From Salvelinus alpinus (Eukaryota > Chordata > Actinopteri > Salmoniformes > Salmonidae), in the NCBI RefSeq assembly GCF_045679555.1, contig NC_092094.1:37278430-37342429 (forward strand): DNA of 64,000 nucleotides, given 5' to 3'. The notes below the pieces were generated by a model, which saw only the letters and a program-made list of their open reading frames with translations, was not told the origin of the DNA and did not search any database. This document shows, piece after piece, positions 49,740 to 61,179 of this stretch. How positions within the stretch are numbered: the first letter of the stretch is position 1; the number at the start of each line of letters is the position of its first letter. Both the position numbers and the translations under genes were made by a program.

Positions 49740-50880
49740 TTGTTATGGAGTTTGTCATCCACTGTGCTGTATTTGGATTCATGATTTGCAATGTAGTAGT
49801 GGCAGCACTATGAATGACAATTGGCACAGTTTTATATCTCCAATATACACTGTAAAAATATTTCTTTTGTAACTAGTTCCACAGCCTTGTCGCGTGAAAT
49901 TCACATTTTGAGTTGGCCAAAACTTTGTTCTGACTCAATGAGACAAGTTGGGGAGAAGTTAATTTAACTTAGAATGAATTATAAAAAATGTGTTCATATG
50001 GAAATTATTTTGATATTGATATATGTTGTAAAATTGTTTTGTTAAAGGATAATACATTTTTTTACAACAAAATCTCAATTTTTCCTTCCAAACTTTATCC
50101 ACAACGTTATATTGTAGTGATGGGGAATAAAATGTATAGTTACATATCGGGAGATAATTTTTGAAGCTATATTGAATCCAAGACCGGACCCACCCATTAG
50201 GCAGATTGATGCGGGCGGCTGACCAAGACGCACCTCCAACATATAAAAACTCACAGACTAATTCTGCCCTAAAACAATAACAATTTCTCTCAACCAGTGA
50301 CATATTGGCTTTTTATGTGAGTGCTGAAGCCGCCCTGTGATAACCAGTGCCCACTATGTCAAAGGCAGGGGCGCAAAATATTGCCAATTCCCAGCGCGCC
50401 TCTCCAGGGTGCTGTTGAAAAAACTCATTGCTATGGCGCTCCAGAATTATCTAACAAATCATGTAGCAGATCTAGCCTATGGTAGAAAGACAATGTAGCC
50501 TTTTCTGTAGCCTACAGGCTGGAGATAAAATTACACATTTTACATCGTGCAAGTTTCTCAGATCAAATAGCCTAACCTAAATGGCGCCCAATCAAATAAA
50601 AAACGGGCTGACATGTTAACAAACACCATATCCTAAAAACAGGACAGGTCAAAGTAAAATTGACTATATGCAATGGACAATCAGGCTACTCACAACTGCT
50701 GTCCAGGAGTTTCAACCGTGGGCTAAATTGACGTGATCAGAGGCTTCAAGTTTGTATTCATACATTTTTGATGAGCTGATCATAGCGAAAAATAAAATAC
50801 TTCTGCATTTCCCGCTGTGTAAACACATTGATTCTCATTCCAAATAGACAGATAAAGTTGGACGTAGCTGATATTCATAG
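49740..50880. other. Unassigned intergenic sequence
   Basis: AT-rich, without a credible frame, fold or known repeat. Small runs resemble transposon text but cannot be assigned. Confidence 0.5.
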
Positions 50881-50884
50881 CTTA

Positions 50885-51915
50885 ACAGGAAACTTCACCG
50901 CTATACACTCTGAGGTGTTGTTCAAGTCTCCCTACATAATTATGAGTGATGAGAGGGTGTTTCACTCCACTCCACTTCAATGGCTGTGAGAAGTTGCTTG
51001 ATATTGGCGGGAACTGGAACACGCTGTTGTACACGTCTATCCAGAGCTTCTCAAACATGCTTAATGGGTGACATGTCTGAGTATGCAGACCATGGAAAAA
51101 CTGGGACATTTTCAGCTCCCAGGAATTATGTACAGATTTTTGCATTATCATGCTGAAACATGAGGTGATGGCAGATGATGACTGACACTACAAAGGGCCT
51201 CAGGATCTCATCATGGTATCTCTGTGCATTCAAATTGCCATGAATAAAATGCAATTGTGTTTGTTGTCCGTAGTTTATGCCTACCCGTACCATAACCCCA
51301 CCGCAACCATGGGGCACGCTGTTCACAACATTGACATCACCAAACCGCTCGCCCGCATGACGCTATACACGCTATCTGCCCAGTACAGTTGAAACCGGGA
51401 CTCATCCGTGAAGGGCACACTTCTCCATTGAAGGTGAGCATTTGCCCACTGAAGTTGGTTACCACACCGAACTGCAGTCAGGTCATGACCCTCCTGAGGA
51501 CGACGAGCACACAGATGAGCTTCCCTGAGACAATTTCTGCACAAATTGTCGGAAACTATTTGGTTGTCCAAACCCCCAGTTTCATTAGCTGTTTGGGTGA
51601 CTGGTCTCAGACGATCCTGCAGATGAAGAAGCCAGATGTGGAGATCCTGTGGCCTTTTATTGTCCCCAGTGCAAGGTGCACCTTTGTAATGACCATGCTG
51701 TTTAATCATCTTCTTGATATGCCACACCTGTCAGGTGGATGGATATTATCTTGGCAATGGAGAAATGCTTACTAACAGGGATGTAAACAAATTTGTGCAC
51801 ACAATTTAAGAGAAATAAGCTTTCTGTGGATTTTGGAAAATTTATGGGATGTTTTATTTCAGCTCATGGAACATGGGACCAACACTTTACCTGTTGTGTT
51901 GATATTTTTGTTCAG
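50885..51915 (-). mobile_element. Tc1/mariner element with CTGAACAAAAATATCAACAC end, broken
   Basis: The right end TTGATATTTTTGTTCAG is followed by TA. The minus strand carries decayed transposase pieces: WHIKKMIKQHGHYKG near 51720, SVPFTDESRFQLYWADS near 51400 (first Asp), NSVPHGCGGVMVRVGINYG near 51315, and MFQHDNAKICT near 51130 (second Asp). The left end is lost. The unit C lipoxygenase copy starts directly behind the right end. A MITE with the same ends lies at 56104-56354. Confidence 0.85.
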
Positions 51916-51947
51916 TATATGACTGAATACCTTTTTACCCCTCTCAG

Positions 51948-52646
51948 GTTGCCCACAGTAATTCCAAACCAAACCAAACCAAACCAAACCAGAACTCTTG
52001 TCAGTTTGTTACCATGGTGATATACAGCTGCTCAGCCATCAACTTCACTTAGGTAATCCATACATCAACATGATTTACCAATAAACTGTATCAATCAATA
52101 CAGTACTTATGGCTAAATCTTCACTTGAGACACATATGGGCTCTGGTGAAAAGTAGTGAGCTATAAAAGTAGTGAGCTTGTTCCCAGGTAGATATTGACA
52201 TGTGGATGCCTAACTGCCCAGCCTCCATGATGCACCCCCCTCCCCAGACCAAAGTCACGTTGACCGAAGATGAGATTCTCTCCATCCTCCCGGACATCAA
52301 CTCCACATCACTGTCCCTACTGTCCCAGCCCGCAGCAGACTACGTAAGACACACACAGTTTCTGATGACTGATGTCCCAGCCCTCTGCCGACTATGTACA
52401 ATCCACACACACATCTTGTCTCTTATCCACTAAAATCTTGTCTTTTACCTCCATCCCCTCTTTCCTCTCCTAGGTGCCTCTGTGTGTAAGTATTGTGAGC
52501 CTGTGTTCAGCAGTGGCGCTCCTTGCAGGCTGGTGGAGAAGGTGCAGGCTGAGCTCAGGGCCATTTCTGATGAGATCACAGACAGGAACAAGAAGCTGGA
52601 GATGCCCTACGACTACATGTCACCCGAGAACAGTGTGGCCATCTGA
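51948..52646 (+). pseudogene. aloxe3-like: Lipoxygenase 3'-end pseudogene, unit C
   Basis: Three exons correspond to 7180-7280, 7469-7639 and 13996-14175. The first (51948-52052) has a TAA in the fourth codon, an expanded ACCAA repeat and has lost the iron-ligand stretch around LHAAVN. The second (52188-52343) stays in frame but lacks five codons (VDIDMWMPNCPASMMHPPPQ is kept). The third (52474-52646) is frameshifted at its start by two extra bases, then keeps EITDRNKKLEMPYDYMSPEN and ends NSVAI. Introns are short and free of the transposons that fill unit A. Everything upstream is missing. Confidence 0.92.
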
Positions 52647-52867
52647 GCTGCTGTAATACACACTCACGTAGACAGACACACACACTTCCAGACCAACAGA
52701 CACACATTTATAGCCACATGCACACACTAGCATAATGATTTTACTCTATCAACCACAATGTTTGTTCAGTTTATAATAATCATGATTACAAAAATATTTT
52801 TAAACACTGAAACGTAACTGCTTTGATGGTGTTATTGTCTTTTTACATAGTCATTTTTAAGACTGCA

Positions 52868-53425
52868 CTCTAGTTCTCATTACACTATTGACCTCGAAGC
52901 CAGTTTTTTAATTGTTACCCTTTAAATCAGGGACTGATGTACAACTGGGACACCAGGTGTGTGCAATTAGGTAAAACAGAAAACCAGCAGGCTCTGGACC
53001 TCGTAGGGTAAGAGTTCAGTACCCCTGCACTATTGTATAGCCTATACCACGTGTCAAACTCATTTCACGGAGGGCCGAGTGTCCGCGGGTTTTCGAGCAT
53101 CACTTATACTTGATTGATGAATTAAGGTCACTAATTAGTAAGGAACTCCCCTCAGCTGGTTGTCTAGGGCTTAATTGAAATGAAAAAACAAAAACCAGCA
53201 GACACTAGGTGTGAGTTTGACACCCCTGGCCTATACACTACACCAGGGGTATTCAACTCTTACCTTACGAGGTCCGGAGCCTGTTGTTTTTCTTTTCTAC
53301 CTGATAATTAATTGCACACACCTGGTGTTCCAGGTCAAGATCAGTCCCTGATTAGAGGGGAACGATGAAAAAATGCAGTGGAACTGGCTTCGAGGTCCAG
53401 AGTTGAGTTTGAAGGCACTACATAC
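52868..53425. mobile_element. Cluster of three hAT-like MITEs
   Basis: 52868-53030 and 53244-53425 are inverted copies of one another (GGACCTCGTAGGGTAAGAGT against ACTCTTACCTTACGAGGTCC). Between them 53045-53232 has its own inverted ends (GTGTCAAACTCATTTCACGG, GTGAGTTTGACACCCCTGG). Ends of the CAGGGGT type suggest hAT-derived miniature elements. None is coding. Confidence 0.72.
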
Positions 53426-53439
53426 TCGCCTCAGTTTAA

Positions 53440-54164
53440 AATGACACAGTGTAGTGCTGCTGATGGGATTTAATGATATTGATGAGATGCAGCGATACAC
53501 AGAGATCAGGTAGTTCACTCTCCTCTCCTAATGTAAACCAGGAATCAACAATAGCAGAAAAGAATACCGGCTGCATCTCAATAGGATATAGTGGCCTCCT
53601 CTCCTATTATCCTGTCCTTTTCTCCTCCATCTTTGCTGAGCGAGAGGCAGACTAGGACTTAGCTTCCACCTTTCCAGTTTCTTAATGTCAGTGTACTTAG
53701 ATGGAGGAAAGAAGATGGGCGCACACCCCCTAAGACTATTGAGATGCATCCCACAGAGTTTCCACAACAGGGAGCAGCATTGATTCACTGTAAAGCGACT
53801 TCAATTAAAGTGCCTGAGCATTTTAAACTGTCAATATTAACAAAAGTCTTTAAAAACAATCAAAACATGCTTTCACAAGCAGCAGCTTAAAAAGTATGAC
53901 ATTGCTGATATTACTATACTGACACTGAGCCAAGAAAGGGGGAGGAAAGAGTAAGAGATCAGAATAATAAATAAATAGAGCTGAACACTGTAAAAGGCAT
54001 CATGGACAGTGAAGTTTGTACAGTGCAATAATGTTCTGTATATCTTGCATAACTGGCAGCATTTAGCAAAGTATAACATACAGTATTTGAGATAACTGTA
54101 CAGTAGTATTTCTCCTTAAAAAGGATAGTTCTATCTAAATAAGAAATGAATCAAGGGAAAAGTC
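53440..54164. other. Spacer between lipoxygenase copy and TRAPPC14, no gene
   Basis: 53450-53685 equals 14501-14740 in unit A. 53690-54164 is unique AT-rich sequence; it may include the TRAPPC14 3' UTR, though no clear polyadenylation signal stands out. Confidence 0.5.
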
Positions 54165-54303
54165 TAAACGGGATCCTTGGGACATCACAATTCTGACGTC
54201 ACCCCATTGAAGTTTAAATTTAAAACAGTTAAGGTGAGAGTTAAGATTAGAGTTAGGTAAGGGTGGGGGTTATGGTTAGGGCAGGGACGTCCCAAGGATA
54301 CCA
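54165..54303. mobile_element. Small fold-back MITE
   Basis: ACGGGATCCTTGGGACATCA at the left pairs with GGGACGTCCCAAGGATACC at the right. Non-coding. It lies downstream of TRAPPC14. Confidence 0.65.
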
Positions 54304-54793
54304 GATAGAACTAACCATAAAGAAAGGCTAAATTACAAATGTTCTCATGTTGTTTTTCATTCGACCCAAAGAGAGGAGTCTGTTCTAATGTCATCAAAAT
54401 GACCACTGTGACCTCACAGAAGGCGACATGGTTTCACATGGGTTCTCTTCACACCCCAACAGGTTTGTTGTTCTGACCATAGAAATAGAATAAACTACTT
54501 CTATGGTTCACACATCAGTAGCAGCATGAGTGTTAGAGATCAAATCAGTTACATTTAGATAATACTGTGGCTTCTGCCTCATCCTCAGTTTAGATCTTAG
54601 GCCCTCATCGTCACACAAATTTTTCTCTATCTGCATCTTTCGCTCACCTACCATTGTCAACATTCTTCTCTCTCCATTCATCTTATCTATCTCTTATTCT
54701 CTCTCCACCCTATCCTCTCTCTCCCCCCCATCCTCCCTCACCCCACATCTTGTATCTTCCCTTCCCTCTTCACCTCTCATCTCCCTCCCTCTC

Positions 54794-57700
54794 CTAGCTG
54801 ATTGGGTCCAGCACCAGGACTTTGCACTCCCTCTTAGCGATCTTGTCCAATGAAAGCACAGCTTTCTCCTGGGGGGGCAGGTAGAGGGGCCGACCTACAG
54901 GAGAGCCCACCGGAGGGGTGATGGCTCGCCTTTCCATCGCACTGCCAGTCCTGAAACACAGACACACCAGTATGAGCTTAAAGATGCATGTGATACAATA
55001 AATAAGTGTACAGAGGACACATAATGACTGTGTGTGTGTGTGTGTATCCTCCCTGCTAACCTCATGATGTGAGAGCGTGACGGTTGTTGATGAGAGAAGC
55101 TCTGTGATCGTCCCAGACTGGCCTGGTGTCTATCCAGTAGGTCTCTGACTGCAGGGCTGGATGGACTGTTCTTACCTAGAAACACAGATACAGTTGCTCT
55201 TTGTTTTCCTTCAGTTCATGTTAAAAAAGGATTTGTCATTTACTAATAATAGTAAAAAATGTGTATAATTTCTATAGCGCTTTTCATTAAAGTTATCTCA
55301 GAGCTCTACTGAGGATTTTTTTTAAACATACAATAAAAACAACAGTGCCTTTGGAAAGAATTCAGACCCCTTGACTTTTTCCAAATTTTGTTAGGTTACA
55401 GCATTATTCTAAAATGGATTCAATTGGTTTTCCACCCTCATCAATCTACACACAATACCCCATAATGACAAAGCAAAAACAGGTTTTTCGTAATTTTTGC
55501 TAATTTATAAAAAAAAATTAAAAAAATGGAAACATCACATTTACATAAGTATTTGCAAATATTTCAAAAAAAATTATTCGCTCTGTCATTATGGGGTATT
55601 GTGTGTAGATTGCTGAGATTTTTATTTATTTAATCATTTTAGAATAAGGCTGTAACATAACAAAATTTGGAAAAAGTCAAGGGGTCTGAATATTTTCCGA
55701 AGGCACTGTACATTTAGAATCATGCAGATACAATAGCAATAGTAGTCTAGCAACATGCATGGCAACATAACAAGCAAAAATAGAACAGAAAAATCTAGTT
55801 TTCACAATTTCTGATTAACATTATCGATATGCATATTTAAAGGTGTCTCCAAAAATGACGCATTAATGTATCATAGCCTATTGTCCTTCATTAACATGTC
55901 ATAGTGTATAGATTGTCCTTCATGCCATTCTATAGGCTCTGTAGATTCTCTAGGTTCTTACGGGAGAGAGGGCGGGCGTCGGGAGGAGGGTTGGAGACAG
56001 ATGCTGTGAACTGCAGCTTCAGCTTCATATGTTGACTCAGCTATAGAGCGAGAGAAGGATGTAGAGGAGAAAGGATAAGATAATAATAATGATTATTACT
56101 ACACTGAACAAAAATTGTAAAAACACAACATGTAAAGTGTTGATCCCATGTTTCATGAGCTGAAATAAAAGATCCCAGAAATGTTCCAGATGCACAAAAA
56201 GCTTATTTTGTCCACAAATTTGTTTACACACCTGCTAGTTAGAACTTTTGAAAAATAAGCTTTTTGTGCATATGTCAAATTTTGGGGATCTTTTATTTCA
56301 GCTCATGACACATGAGGCCAGCACTTAACATGTTGACTTCACATATTTGTTCAGTATACAATGTTTTTTTATCATCAGACACACCCGAATAGTGTATCCC
56401 CATCCAGTGTGTATTGTACCTCGTAGAGTCCTGCCTTGAGTATCTGGAAGGCGACAGTGAAGGAGAGAGTGCAGCCTTTCCGACAGTGGCCCAGGTTACT
56501 GAGGGGGGAGTGACACACTACAGCCCCCAACGCTGCATCCTCACTCTGCCCACGACCTGGAGGGGGAGGTGAAGGAGGGGAAAGGGGGTAGAGAAAGGAG
56601 AGAAGAAACTGAGAAAATGGAAAGGTGCTTGAAAACTGTTCTTCACAGAAATAAGACACCCGTCACCATTGGCAAAAACAACTTAATAAACTAATTGGTC
56701 ACAATGATTGTACATTTGTCAAGGAATCTTCCTTCCTCGGCTGTCCAGAGCCTCCACACACACCCCCCTCACCCTCAGGTGTCCAGACCAGACGTACAGC
56801 CAGGAAGTCTTGCAGGTTGTTGAGCAGAGTGTATCTGACCCTAAACTGGTCCTTGGTCTGCACGGTGCTGGGGCTACTGGCGGTCATCACAAACCTGGGA
56901 CGGTCCAACCGGATACTGGGCAGTCTGGAGGGAAAGTGGGATGGATGGAGGAGAGAAAAGGGAAGGGAAGGAGAGTTAATAAACTAATCTAAGAAAACTG
57001 ACGTTTCTGGGTGGATGGTAGCAACATCATAAACAGTTGTAGGCCAGACAGAGATGAGTAGTGAAGTGACATTGTGCACATGCAACAAACATGCAATTCA
57101 GTGGCACCTGTAGTGTGTGTAGATGCAGTTGGTGAAGGGCATCTTGGGAGTTGACCACTGAAGCACTGCTACTAGAGGAACTTCAAGACCCTGAATAAAC
57201 ACATAGTGACACATCACACTCTGAGGTGACAAAAGTTACTTTTTGGGGAACTGACCAAATTCACTCACTCACTCACTCACTCACTCACTCACTCACTCAC
57301 TCACTCACTCACTCACTCACTCACACACCTCTTTGGAGTCATCCTGGGGCATGTCGCTGAGCTGCAGCTGGAACAGGAAGTCGTATTCCTCCAGGGCGCT
57401 GAGCATGCTGGGTAGTCGACAGGCTACACTCTCCATCCTGCAGAACGACTCCATGGCAACCTCTCCTGACTGGTGGCTGGAAGGATAGACAAAATATAAC
57501 ATCACGGATGTGAGGAAGACAATAATTAGATGTACCAGTAAAGACACTATGTGTGGACACCAATTTACAATGTAGGGTACAAACATTGTCCAGTCAACAC
57601 AATGCACAAATAAAACAGTTACACACATACACAGACCCCCCTCCCGCCCCCCTTTCCCTCTCACACACACAGTCGTACCACACGTTGTCAACAAGCATCA

Positions 57701-60312
57701 CAGATCCATCTGGCATCATGGGCAGGTAGGAGGCATTGAAGTTTGGCAGAATCCTGATGTCCCTCACAGTCACCTCCTCCTGAGAACACTCATTTAATAC
57801 TGGAAAGTGGGGAGAGAAGAGAAGAGAGGGGGAAAGAAAAGTGTTGAAATGGGAATAGGTGGATACGGAGAGAGAGGAGAAATATGGTCAGGAGGCAGCA
57901 GTTTAAGTAACATCAATCTAATCCATCTATCTAATCCAATTATTGTGTCAGTGGAACTAGTATTGACTCTCAAATGAGTTGTCAGTACTGGCCATCTGGC
58001 CCTCATACCTTTGAGCACAGTGAGATGCTTCCCAGAGACAGTCATCTGCTTACAGCGAACAGTAGGGGGCGGTAGCACTGTCAGAGTGGTGCTCACTGAG
58101 GAGAGGGGGGGTGCTGAGTTAAATCTGAGATGCTTTATTAAGTCAATAAACATAGATAACTGATTCATATCCATATCTAATATGGTCAAAGAGAGTGTAG
58201 GATGGCTTTGTCAGTGATGAGGTGTTGACAAGTGTGTGTGTATGTGTGTTTTTGTGTACCCTGTGCTTTGAAGGTGTTAAGGTCTTGTCTGAAGGTGTGT
58301 GTGGGGACTCGCTGCTGTAGGATGCTAAGGTAGCCATGTTCCTGAACCTCCGCTTTCTCTGCCTCTCTCTTCCACACTGTCACCATCACCTGGACACACA
58401 CACACACACAAACACACACACAATATGCAGATAATGAGCCCCTTAAAAGCTGTCATTGTTCACTTTTCACACTTGATTTAAAACCAAGCCTTCCAAGGGT
58501 ACTGTATGAATGCAATTTCTTTACGCAAAATGTAAAGCATTAATGGAACACTGAGGCTGCATCCCAAATTGAATATTCCCTATATAGTGCAATAAAAAGT
58601 AGTGCACTACATAGGGAAAAGAGTGCCATTTGGCACACACAGAATTAGTCTGACCTCTCACCTTGACTTTGAGGGTGTTGACGGGAAGTTTGTCTAATGA
58701 CACGGTCAGGGGGAAGATGACCTCATCAGTCAACACAACAGGTTCGTCCAATGGAGACTAGAGGAGAAAGAGGGGGGAGTGAGGGGGAGAAAGGGGGAGG
58801 GAGAGGGAGAGAGACAGACAGCAGAGTGAGAGGTAGGGAGGAAGTAAGAGGGGAAAAGAAAGACAAAAAAAGAGAGATGGAAGAAGACAAGAGGCAGAGA
58901 AAGAGACAGAGGGTGAATATTACCCATGCTCTATTTACTGCAGTCACAGAGAGAGGTCCCTGTGTTGTCTCTTAATGACTGACTGAAGATGGAGAGGCAT
59001 TTTGTCTCTCCAAAATGCCTCTCCATCTTCAGTCAGTCATTAAGAGACAACACAGGGAGTTCCTATTGTTCTCCTCTCACACACACACACACACTATTGT
59101 CACGGGGTCAACAAAAGACAGAGGCAGACACAAATACTGTAGATGTTTTCTGATCTCCATGCCTATGATACAACAGTACAGTAGTGGATTTAGTTAGTGT
59201 GATCTGTGATGTTGCTGCTGATACTTTACTAGCTAGCTACAACTCTATGATACTCATTCAAACGAAGGGACTTTACCTATAGAAATCACACATCTCCACA
59301 GGCCAGTAGGAAAGACTCTTGACTGACCAACCAACCAACCAACCCCTTATGATGTCATGTTAGGTTCTATCATAGAAGTAGAAAATAGAAATAATTTCTA
59401 TACTGACACTAATATGGGGTGTATAAGAAAGTTCCCAGTATGTCAGCCAATATACAGTGCGGATGCTGCTGGGTGTTGATGTTATGATGCAGATTACAGA
59501 ATAGAGATGAGAGGCCATCCGTTAAAAAAAACTGTCAGTTTGCATTCTGAGGTGACTTGTGAGAGCAGGTCAGAGTAAATATAGCTAAGGTAAGGGGTTA
59601 GTGCAGAATAGACCGATAGGGGCAGATACAGAGATGAATTCCCTTAGAAGGGCATATAGAAAGAAAGAAAGAAAGAAAGAAAGACATAAGTAGATTCCTA
59701 TCAAAAATGTTCATATCAAAATCTAGGACACCAAAGTTACACAACAAACACACACAATACCAAATAACCCATAACGATCCCCATAACCCATAATGATCTC
59801 CATACCTGCAACGGCGCCCTGCGGAACTCCCGAACCCCACTCCCCGTGCTGTTGTGGATGAGAAGCGGCCTGCAGTCCCTGAAGCCCCGGCATCTCGCAT
59901 CCACCCTGCCTGTCAAAGCCGGAGCCCCGTACTCATCCTCGGCCTCCTCCGTGCCCTCGTCACCGCTGCTCTGGTAATCGTGGTGGAGATGATGCGACCG
60001 GTGCCTGCTCTCTCCGGGGCTGACGCTGGCCACCGCGCACAAAGAACCCGCCAGCTCCCTCCATGCCCGGACACTTGGGGTCTCCGAGCCGAACCCAGCA
60101 ACACCTCCCCCACATCCCACTATCCCAATCCCCGGGCCTGTCGGTGTCTCTCCGCTGGACGCGTCCCTGCACCGGAGCACCAGGAGGAAGCGGACCGTCT
60201 CACCGAGGTAGAGGTGACTGCGCCGGGGTAGGGTTCTGTAACGGGCCGGGTCCGAAAGGTCGGAGATTGGCACCGCGGGGAAATACATGAAATACTCGCA
60301 CTGAGACTCCAT
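54794..60312 (-). CDS. trappc14: TRAPPC14 (C7orf43/MAP11), TRAPP II subunit, complete
   Basis: Twelve exons, 5' to 3': 60312-59806, 58757-58662, 58389-58260, 58095-58009, 57799-57679, 57476-57329, 57190-57108, 56924-56773, 56556-56420, 56040-55962, 55175-55061, 54950-54794. The total is 1812 bases, 603 codons plus stop (human about 580), with all GT/AG sites and phases consistent. Start chosen at ATG 60312 (MESQCEYFMYFPAVP), as in mammals; in-frame ATGs at 60315 and 60351 also exist. Conserved blocks: YRTLPRRSHLYLGETVRFLL, TDEVIFPLTVSLDKLP, RILPNFNASYLPMMPDG, RYTLLNNLQDFLAVRLVWTP, SLGRSQSFSHQQPSRSH and the end LSLDKIAKRECKVLV. The protein belongs to the TRAPP II tethering complex and helps deliver Rabin8 for ciliogenesis (family knowledge). 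Two dead copies lie at 17434 and 32687. Confidence 0.97.
55343..55708. mobile_element. Tc1-derived MITE (CAGTGCCTTTGGAAA ends)
   Basis: 366 bp with long inverted repeats (CAGTGCCTTTGGAAAGAATT and TTTTCCGAAGGCACTG, TA on the right) and the ACCCCATAATGACAAAGCAA block of the 7857-9465 element, but no transposase. It sits in TRAPPC14 intron 11-10 (55176-55961). Confidence 0.92.
56104..56354. mobile_element. Tc1-derived MITE (CTGAACAAAAAT ends)
   Basis: 251 bp; inverted halves CTGAACAAAAATTGTAAAAA ... GAGCTGAAATAAAAGATCCC and GGGATCTTTTATTTCAGCTC ... TTGTTCAG. The ends match the broken Tc1 at 50885-51915. It sits in the TRAPPC14 intron between exons 10 and 9. Confidence 0.9.
57262..57326. repeat. 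(ACTC)n microsatellite next to a TRAPPC14 donor
   Basis: About sixteen ACTC units end two bases before the GT donor of exon 6 (57328-57327, minus strand). In copy B the same spot is CTTTCTCACACACACC without expansion, so the array grew in unit C. Confidence 0.95.
58757..58925. repeat. Purine-rich (GA) low-complexity tract
   Basis: GAGG/GGGA/GAGA text on the plus strand, hence a long pyrimidine tract just upstream of the minus-strand acceptor of TRAPPC14 exon 2 (58758-58759). It serves as, or extends, the polypyrimidine tract of that acceptor. Confidence 0.8.
58958..59057. repeat. Perfect palindrome, 46-bp arms, 8-bp spacer
   Basis: 58958-59003 is the exact inverse complement of 59012-59057 (CCCTGTGTTGTCTCTTAATG... 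and ...CATTAAGAGACAACACAGGG); the spacer is GTCTCTCC. It lies in TRAPPC14 intron 1 and shows no transposon end signature or flanking duplication that I can see. Confidence 0.97.
59659..59684. repeat. (GAAA)n microsatellite
   Basis: About six AAAG units within the first TRAPPC14 intron; copy A has only AGAAAAGAAA here (21215-21226). Confidence 0.9.
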
Positions 60313-60330
60313 CATCCGAACCATCGCAGC
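59700..60330 (-). promoter_or_regulatory. GC/CpG-rich region over TRAPPC14 exon 1
   Basis: 59810-60300 is far richer in C, G and CG dinucleotides than the rest of the window (GGCACCGCGGGG, CGGTCCGCTTCC inverted, CTCCGGGGCTGACG) and spans the start codon. It resembles a promoter-associated CpG island. No TATA box seen. The decayed copy A has lost many of the CG dinucleotides to TG/CA. Confidence 0.6.
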
Positions 60331-60871
60331 AAACAAGCACCTGCCTGTCAAATATAGGCTATAGAGATTGTATATTCTACAGACGCTCCTGATGTAGCCT
60401 ACACAAACAGATTATCAAGCAATGCTCTGATATCAAACCGAATAAGATCCAGCATCCTATCTATTTGGTGATCAAAAGGTTAACACCATTCTTGATTTAA
60501 AGACAGTAGCCTAGTCATTGCATAGGTCCTGCATCATCATCGTTCCTCTACATACATGTAGCTGCTACTGCAGATGGGCTAGCAGCCTCCGAAGCGATGT
60601 TCAAAAGCGCAAGTAGCCACCGGCAAAAGTAAATCAGCATAGAGGATGCTGCAACAATAACAAATGGGTTTTCAGAATCATTTATCAACGATGACGTGCC
60701 CTGCCCTGTGTGTGTGTGTGTGTATGTATGTGTGGTTGACCCTGGAATGTATTCAAATGACTTTGCCATGGAAATCACATCACATTAAAACATAATATAG
60801 CCTATTTCTAACCACGTTGAAATAAGTTGGTATATCACATTTTAGCCACACAAACATACAAGGTTATCACT

Positions 60872-61030
60872 AGTTAACACAGCCACAAAAATCATAATTA
60901 TGGCTAAACCCCGCCCATTTCTACAATTGATTTTAAACCTAACCTTAACCACACTGCTCACCTTATGCTTAACCCCAACCTTAAATGAATACCAAAAAGC
61001 TAATTTGTATAGCTTCGTGGCTGTGTTATT
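60872..61030. mobile_element. Fold-back MITE
   Basis: GTTAACACAGCCACAAAAAT against TTCGTGGCTGTGTTATTTGG; the inside (CTAACCTTAACCACACTGCT) is a common teleost MITE text. It lies directly after the point (about 60780) where unit C stops resembling unit A. Confidence 0.72.
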
Positions 61031-61179
61031 TGGTGGGAACCAACATATGGTTTTAGCTAGCAGATTGTAACCGAGGTAAAGACAGTTTCAGATTGGATAT
61101 TCGCCTTTAGTTTTCTTTACGTCCACCAACAGCAGTTAGGGACCGTCAACATAGTGACAAATCAAAATGTTCAAATTTC

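Noticed and set aside
57262-57326. Telomere-like or origin-like array
   Set aside because: The unit is ACTC, not TTAGGG; it is an ordinary tetranucleotide microsatellite.
59737-60351. Start of TRAPPC14 at 60351 (MTGRCLFAAMVRMMESQ)
   Set aside because: Mammalian TRAPPC14 starts at MESQC; the 13 extra residues have no counterpart, so ATG 60312 is preferred, though not proven.
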